Source of the DNA: Plumapathes pennacea
Taxonomy: Eukaryota; Cnidaria; Anthozoa; Antipatharia; Myriopathidae
Length of the DNA: 64,000 nt
Direction: 5' to 3'
Assembly: GCA_964036295.1 (NCBI GenBank)
Contig: OZ038462.1
Location: 11,642,440 to 11,706,439 of the forward strand
A program made the position numbers and the translations under genes. Each line of letters opens with the position of its first letter. The stretch's first letter is position 1. The notes under the pieces are model-generated. The model ran no database searches. It saw nothing but the letters and a program-made list of their open reading frames with translations, and had not been told where the DNA came from. Below are positions 43,901 through 52,700 of the stretch, piece after piece.

Positions 43901-46714
43901 GGTAAAACTGAGGGGACAAGAAGACCCAGAAAATCTAATATCAAGCAACAAAATTAGTACAGTGGTAAGCAAGACAACAAACATTGAGCAAAGAATATAA
44001 TTATAAAGTTATATACTTTAGTATTGTGTCATCGATAAGATGAAGAGACATAATTTGACACTTTTAAAAAATTTTGTGAAAGGAGAAAGACAATAGAAGC
44101 TCTATTTTATAGTTATATATAGGAACAGAAATATTCCTCAGCCAGCAGAAAACCTCACTTTATATGCATTATTTTTGAGGTTTGGCATAAACCTTCAATA
44201 GCCAGTACATGTAATTGTGTCCCTTTGTTGATACATATAGCAACAATGGAAAGCAAGGCCTTCCAGGATGTTGATTCTGCAGTTAACAGATGGAACACAG
44301 AGTATTGAGGGAATGGAATACCAGTCAATCCCAGCTCTACAAGCCACAATGACCCCTGGCATAAAGGTAATATTAATCTGACCTTAGACTCTTTAATGTC
44401 AAGCAGATGCAATCAATCATTATTTGGATCACTTATTCAAATTTCAGTATGCTGACTTGGATTTTTTCTCTCAACCTCTTGGCAAGGTATTGTCTGTATG
44501 CATGACTATACCTTCTAGGTTACAAATGTACATTGGATCCTAAAATTGCATACACAGGAAAAAGTTTTAAGGTATCACCCCCCCCCCCCCCCTCCCCACC
44601 ACCACCACCACCAACACCAACACCACTACCAACACCACCAAAACCACCACCAACACCACCAAATGACCACTTTCCAGCAGATTTCAATTTAAATGGCATC
44701 AGTTTACAATAGACATTTCATATATATAAAACAGTTTGTTATTAAATTTTCTAGCTGCTTTGAATGTCTGTCATTGATAACAATAAAATTAGATGATGAA
44801 ATGCATCAATTTGAAGACACTGCCAAAGAAATGGCCAGTATTTAAAACACTTCTGTTTCAGTTTCCATGCATAAACAGCAAAGGGGGCCTTCAAAACCCA
44901 CTCAACTTTGTATATGAAACACATGTAAAAGCTCATATTAGCAAAAGAATGTGTATCAAGCATGTACATTGTTAAGGCATAGGCTGATTATCAGCGTGAC
45001 AAGTAAACTATTGCTGTTCTGTCTGTCTGTCAGATTGAAGTGTATGGTAAAATAACCTGCCGACTGGGGATGTTACTACTGACAGCAGACAATGTGAAAG
45101 TGCTTGGAGGAGAAGTGGGACACCTCATAGAAGAAAAATCCATGTGGAAAATGCTTCATCAAGAAATGTGAGAACCTTTCTTCATTGAATGTAAATCATC
45201 ATTGTCAGTCATTATAGTTAGATAAATTGTCAATATTTTCAGAGGGTGACTACTTCAAGTTAGTTATGGTGGCTCTCTACCTGTATGACATCACACACTG
45301 GGAACATTCCCCTACTCTTTTAGAGAAGCATGTGAGCTATTGATTGTTCCCATATTAACTCTGGCTTAGCGAAGGCTGAGAGACTAGTTCACTGGCTTAA
45401 TGTGCCCATCCAAGGAGTGCAGACAGGAACAACACCCAGCTCACTTACACTAGAATCAAATCTCTGTGGGAATCTAGGCTGCAGTGATGATAGACTGGCA
45501 ATTTACATAACCATACGGCCATCCGAACATTCATAGTTGACAAGCTCCGCTTGATCATAAGACTACAATATTACGCAAACGTACACCTTTAGAATTTCTC
45601 AAGTAATTATTCAACAGCTATGTGATAACTTAGTAAGTACACTTGAAATACCTGGACTGCATTTGTGTGTGATCTATTTTTATAGAGGACTAGATGTTCC
45701 AGCAGATGGTGGCCCAGTGAATTCAGAGGCTGAACGAATCGAACATCAGACAGCAAATGCCGCTCCAACAAATGTGCCATCTACACAGAGAAGCAGCAAC
45801 ACAACAAGCAACATTGGAGGCAGTAGGGCTGGTACAGGCTCTTCGAATCAAAGCCAACAGCACAGGCGAAGACAACAGAGTATGAGAAGTTTTAATTCAG
45901 CTAGTTATCAATCGAGCAATGTGCAAGTAACCTGTATACAGCCATCCCAAACGGGACACACTGGCTATGTGCAAGAAAACAGACAAGTTTCTACCAATGG
46001 TAATAGTGAAACTGCTGTCAGAAATGGTTCAAGAAATGACTCAAATCCTTCGGATGAGATTGGGTACTTTGAAATTGATGAGTTTGATGAGAATTTTGAT
46101 TTTGATCAGTTGGATGAATCTGAGAAAGAAGGACAACAAGTAGCCGAATCAATGGATATGTGGACGGATGATTTTGATGCAATCCCAGATGAAGAGTTAC
46201 TTTTCGAAACCAGTGTAGATCAGAGTGATTCAAGTGAAGTGACTACTGTTATCGAAGAACCAAGCAAAACCTTGAAGATGGAACACTCCTTACAGTTTAC
46301 AGGTGACTGTGGGACTGTTAGCACCAGAAACTCTTTGGTTAACACTTCAGGACAATCTGCTAAATTTAGTCCCCATGCCAACTTCATGGATTCATCTTCT
46401 TCTACTGGTTTTAAACTAGAATCAGAGGCTTCATCTGATCCAACTGCTGGAGATGAAAGGCTTCTGTCAAGAGGCGCGGGTATGTTTAATCCTGGGGCAA
46501 AGAGACCTGCTGTCAAACAAGACGCTTCAGTACAAGGTATATGAATCTTTCTTTGCATAGACTCCCCTAACCATTTTTAAAAGAAAAAAATATATGAATG
46601 GTTTAACAAAGGAATAGGGCGCGCGTCAGTTATAGATGCACGCGGCAATTTGAATGAACACGAGAGAAGTATGGAGAAGCACGACGCCGCGGATAAGATA
46701 AGGCAAATGATAAG

Positions 46715-46758
<44 letters not shown>

Positions 46759-49700
46759 AAGAAAAGGAACCAAGTTTCACGCAAGTTGACGTTAAATTGA
46801 CGCGTGCATGTTATGTCGAGTTATAATGACGTGGAATTCGTCATCGTTCACCAATCAGATCGCGCGTACTATCCACTTTATCTTATGAGGATTGGTAGCT
46901 TAAGGACATTCGCGCCAAAAACTTCTAACGTTCAGAATTTTTTTAAATTTCTGCAATTATAAACTAATTCATAAAATGCAAAAGAAATTGGGGGTCACCA
47001 GGCTCGTTTCGGAGATAATTGGTGTCATAAATTGCCAAATTTGGTCATTCCAGTCGTCGTAGGTATCGCTAGTTTATGAGCAGAAAAAATGCCTTTCGAA
47101 CATCGGCAATGATCGAATTTGAACATTAAGAAAACTACTTCAACTTAAGACCTTTTCAAGGCCCAATAAGGCGTCGATAGCCATTTTTGCAGCTTCTTAA
47201 AGACTTTCGTGACCGAAAGTGGATTTTAATAAAGCTTCTAACGTTCAGAATTATTTGATTTTTTGATATTATCTAGAGAATCGGTAAAAGAAAACTTATT
47301 TACTAAAAGAAAAGTAGGCGTCACCGGACTTTTAAGGGAGTTATTTTGACGAATAGTATCCAAGAACCATGTTTTGTTAGATCTGCGCCGCGCGTGCATG
47401 ACGTTGCATTGCGTCATTCATTGTTAATACGTGCGCAGAAATATTGCTCATGAAAATTAGCGCGAACTTCCTTAATCAGCCTTCGCCTAATCTAGCTATC
47501 AAGTGGCAAGTTCTCCATTCTGTGTGATATATCTGTGGTGAGAAACTGAAGGAGTAATTCGTATTCACCTGTTTCTCTGTCTGAAATATACTTAATGCAA
47601 AACACATGAGCTCCACTTTACAGTAACTATGTGAACACTGCAAGCTATAGAATGTGCTCATGTAGAACTTATATTTAAGGGGTCACTTTGACAGTTCAGG
47701 AGTTGGAAGTGAATGCTGCAATTAGAATGTACTCATTGAAAGCTTTTATTTGAGTGGTCACTTTGACAGTTCAGGAATTGGAAGTGAATGCTGCAATTTG
47801 AATGTACTCATTGAAAGCTTTTATTTGAGTGGTCACTTTGACAGTTCAGGAATTGGAAGTGAATGCTGCAATTTGAATGTACTCATTGAAAGCTTTTATT
47901 TGAGTGGTCACTTTGACAGTTCAGGAGTTGGAAGTGAACACTGCTATTAGAATGTGTTCATGGAGAGCTTTTAATTGAGTGGTCACTTTGACAGTTCAGG
48001 AGTTAGAAGTGAACACTGCTGTGAGAATGTACTCATTGAGAGCTTCATTCGAGTGATCACACCGGCTTTGCTGTTGGTTTAATTTGACAGTCAGGGATTG
48101 GAAGATTTCTAAGTTGAGTTAGGAGTGCCAGTGGTAGGGTTAAAAATACAAAAACATGAACAGCCAACAGTCCCAACATCGTTTACACTGTTATTTCGAA
48201 CAAATTTCAAGTTTTCCTGCTGATCAACCGAAGCCACAATTGTACAGTATGCGTGTGTAAGACTGATTATGTGATATTTGTGTTTCTGCCTTTCACTGGT
48301 GCAGGTCAAAAAAGAGAGTGCGCAGTCCCGATTACCTATCTGTCACAGTCCTCTGCTGAAGATATGCCTGCGCCAAGTGCAGACAAAACTATAAGAATCA
48401 AGGTTCGGAAAACTGATTAATGTAAAGCTATCGCATGCAACAGACAAGAAACTGTGTTCACTATAGTGCTGTACATACACTGTATAACCGTGTGAATTTG
48501 AAAAAGCATGGACTTCCCAACAATAACGTGCTCTTAGAATGCACTTATTGAAGGTTCTCATGTGGGTGATCTCACTCCTTTGGTGTTTGTTTTACAGTTC
48601 AAGAGTTTGGCTTTTTCTAAGTTGAGCTTAATTTGACATTTGCAGAGAAAGCCCTAACCTTCTTCCCGCCTGTCTTCTCCACTTCCAGGCATATGTTGTT
48701 ACTCTAGTGTCACACTCGCAGCCGACAGCAGATTGCTCTTGGAGTGTGACAGTCAAGTTAAACGATGGTACGGCCACACTAGATGTCGACCTTGCTCCAC
48801 AGGTAACTTACAGTTTTGCTTACCCAAATATATTTAAACAGTAGCATATATTCGTACGTATGCGATACAGTCGGGAACTTAAATAAAGGCCACATTTTGA
48901 TTACACTTCCCATTAAGACACACACAATTGTATAGATACAGGGGCCTGTAAGTCAGCGAGAGCCTCGTACCCAGTTTATTGAAGACTGCTATGGGCTTGT
49001 TAGCGTACACTTACATTCCTCTGAACTTAAACTTTTCCTTTTTGCATGCACGTTATCAGATTTTTACAAGTATTAATTTGTATAAAAGTCAGTATATGAC
49101 AACAACGAAGACTAAGCACGACACCACCGGTTACGAAACCCAAACCAATCTGTGGATAAAAGGAACGTATACCACCACCTACTGTAAACAGCTGCAATGC
49201 CGCCAACTCTGGGCGCTGAGGTCTGTAAAACTAAATATGGATGAAGCGAAATATATCAAATTTACGATACAAACTTTAACTGAATGAGGCGAGTGCTGGA
49301 TCAAGAATGAATCAACTTACTAACGGACTATTCGTATCTCTCGAACGTACCTGTAATTCTACCAACCCGGACCCAGTTGTCTGGTCCGTGCCGGCATAAT
49401 AACTATTTCTGCCCATTCCGCGTTGCTACATTAGTCAGAAATACTATTTTACACGGTATTATTTTAGGTTATGACTGTCGCATACGACACGAAAAAGTCG
49501 TACAATTGTTGTAAGGTTTAAAACTTGTTTAAAAATCTACCATTTATTTCGTGTCGTATGCGGCAGACGTCCTTTTTTTTCTAGGAGACCCCTTGTGAAA
49601 TTAAAACTATATTTAGTGAGTAAGTAACTATTTTTAGATATCACCATTAATAATAATTGTATTGTTCATAATAGCAAGTTCAATTTTTACAATAACACGT

Positions 49701-52700
49701 CAGTTTCTCGCTTTGTGATTGGCTAATTTTCATTATCAATAAGAGGACAGACACATAAAATCGAGTGCTGACGACAGTGATTTGGACGAAGAAGGTGAAT
49801 TCAGCTTCAATTTTACCTCAGTTCTTGCAAAAGCGACATTCGGCATTTGAAGTAGAGAACCAGAAGTGTTCAGAGGCGAATTTCCTTGAGCTGTCTTGAA
49901 ATTGTCGAGAAAACCGCAGCAGAAAAGCGTCTAGTTTCATTTCTTTCCAACTTCTTTGACAAAATTTTATTTTGCACGCGCGAAATGCTCACGTCAAACT
50001 GTCACTTTTTGGCCAATGAAATGTCTTGAATTTCAACCTCGACCAATTAGAAAGCGGGAAAAGTTGTTGACAACATTTCGGTCAAATCGAACAAAATCCA
50101 GTTTTCTTGCGTGTTTTCCCCGCATCGTTGCTTGAGTTTTGTTATTGTAAAAAACAAATTGACGTCAGTTTTTTGTCTGTCCTCTTATTGATCATGAAAC
50201 GCGTCATAACATTGTCAAAAAGTTGCGGATCCACTCGGCCCACAGAGTCTGATTCAAATCATTTTTAAACAAGGTCTAGACCGCGGTTAAGAAAGTCCTG
50301 GTCTAAACAAGATTTAAACAACAGCCATGCTTAATGGACAACGGCCAAACGTTGTCTTTGTAAACTGACTCCGATCCATGTTCTAAAAATGCAATTTAAC
50401 GTTTTACTAACCCTGTTTTACAGCCTTCGTTTAAACTTTAATTTAGCGATAAACCAGGTCTAAGTTAGACTTTTTTTAAAACATCGGCCCTGTGAGTGTG
50501 GAGCCGATTGCCTCCTTAAATATGCATGTTACGCATGATTGAGTGCAAGCGTGTTGGGTTTCCCTGCACTGTGGTGGTAAAGCGTTACGTCTTTATTTTG
50601 TAAAATTTCCATTCGAATCTCTAAGCATACACAGCTACTGCACAAACGTGTGCAAAGTTTATAATCGCTAGCCCTATTGACAGCAACCAGATAGCTCCAT
50701 ACTGAACTCTCTTATTTAGCATCAGTTCTAAATCAAAGGAACCAACACCAAATAAGAGGGTTTAGTATTGAGCAATTTGAACCGCAATAGCCCACATCTC
50801 AGCTGTTTAATGCACTAAAGAGCTAATTTTTTGTGACCTTTTTTTAGACAGGGCATTCCAAAGAATGGTCTAAAATCCATATTTCAGATATTTTTTGTGA
50901 CATCACTTTACCACTATATTCACCCAAGGCAATCCCTCTTTAGAGCAGTAGACACATACCTTTGCCGAAACGGATGCGTATTTTAATAATTGAAACTGAC
51001 TTTATTGTGTCTGGAGGTTTTTGAAGTCCAAACAAGTATGTATAGGACAACCAAATTTAAGACGTTGAGCAAAGGAAAGCACTCCTAACACGCAAGAAAG
51101 ACCGCTCCTTGCCTGTGTAAGAGGCCTTGTATTTGTCCGCGTGGCTTGTTGTTCACTCGAAGTCTGGCACGAGACCTTGTTCTTCTCGGCTCGCCTCCCC
51201 ATTCACATGCCCTCCTAAACCTGTTGTACGAACCAGACCACAACCAAAGTCTGCCAATCAAAAGAGAGCCGTCCTTACAGCGTCATCGCTGCTTTGATCT
51301 GGTTTGGGTTAGCGGGAATTTGCATATATTTGGACTCGTGCAAAGATCGATGTTTGACCCCGAGACGATCTTTGGTCGATCCAAATACAATCAGTCGAAC
51401 TTAATTGAGTCAAACGTTGTTCTTGTCATGAACTTAATTTGCTCAAATAGTTCGTCTCGTCTGAAGTACGTTGTTTAACCCGGGCCTAAACAACTCATTT
51501 CAATTAGTACAGTTTTACACCCCGCCCACATGGATGCGTTTTCAAAAGTTTACGGTTTCGTTTCACTTGAAGCGGAAAAAAAGTATTGCGGCCACACGAC
51601 ATCGTTTTCAGATAAACAACCGTTAGTTTTCAAAGTTCGCGTTTTCAGTGAAGTTATTCGTCCACACGAAAACAAATCTGGTGGGCGCTTTGAAACGTTT
51701 GCCTTTTCACCCGTCCACATGTATACGGATAGATATCGTATTTAAAAGTTTCCACTCTAGAGAGCGTTTTCAGGGTTTCCGTTTTCGTGACCGTATTCAC
51801 CGGATACGTGTAGGTGGAGCCTGTAAACTTTAGTGGCATACCTGTAAATTAGCTGGATTGTTCCGTACATGTGAGGATCCCAGTAGCTAAGGGTAGTGAC
51901 CGCGATAAATAGAGTTTATGTTTATGTCATGTTAAAATGCACTTGTAGATGTTTTATTCAATGTTAGCCCCTGGTTAATTATCCCCGAGCGAAGCGAGGG
52001 AAATAACCACAACGCTAATGCAGTAGTATCGCCTCATTCTGAGACTCCAAGCGTGTCGCCATCTCGAAATTTAATGTTCGTCTGTCAGTCAGTCAGTCAG
52101 TCAGTCTGTCTGGCGTACGACCTCGTCCCCAGTTCCTATCGCTGCTTAAGCAATAACAAAGACCGGATCGATCACGTGTGGCCCTGTAGTTCTACTCACA
52201 ATAAGAGAAATTAGATTGAACGAAGTAACTGCAGTATATCGTAACTTTGTTTACGAAAATGGAAAACTGGAAAACTTAAAACACAGGAGTCTCGCGAAGC
52301 TCGTCTTCAAAAAAGAAGGGAACAGGCACGGGCAAGGCGAAATCGTGAAACGATCGAACAGCGCCAAATACGTCTAGAGAAAAGACGACAATCATGTTGC
52401 CGAAGAAACGACTCCGCAAAGAAACACAGCGCCTGAAAGCAAATCGGGAGCTTCAGAAACAAAAGCGGGCCGAAGAAAATACTCCGCAACCTACTACGGC
52501 GGTCGACTATTTTAATAGTTTAAAAACTTCAAAATTTAAGTATTAAATTTTGAGAACGTGCTTGGCAGACTGTATGAATTAATTTGACGTGCCGACCGTG
52601 GGAAATACGTACGGCGTCACGCAATCGACACTTTTTTCAACACAAAAGTATAACACGCCATTCTCTCCTTTGCGTGTAGCACTTGACTTGGAAGAAAAGA

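Noticed and set aside
47750..47950. Open frame encoding a 25-residue tandem repeat protein
   Set aside because: It is fully explained by a 75-bp minisatellite in an RMI1 intron; outer copies break the frame and there is no start context or splice support.
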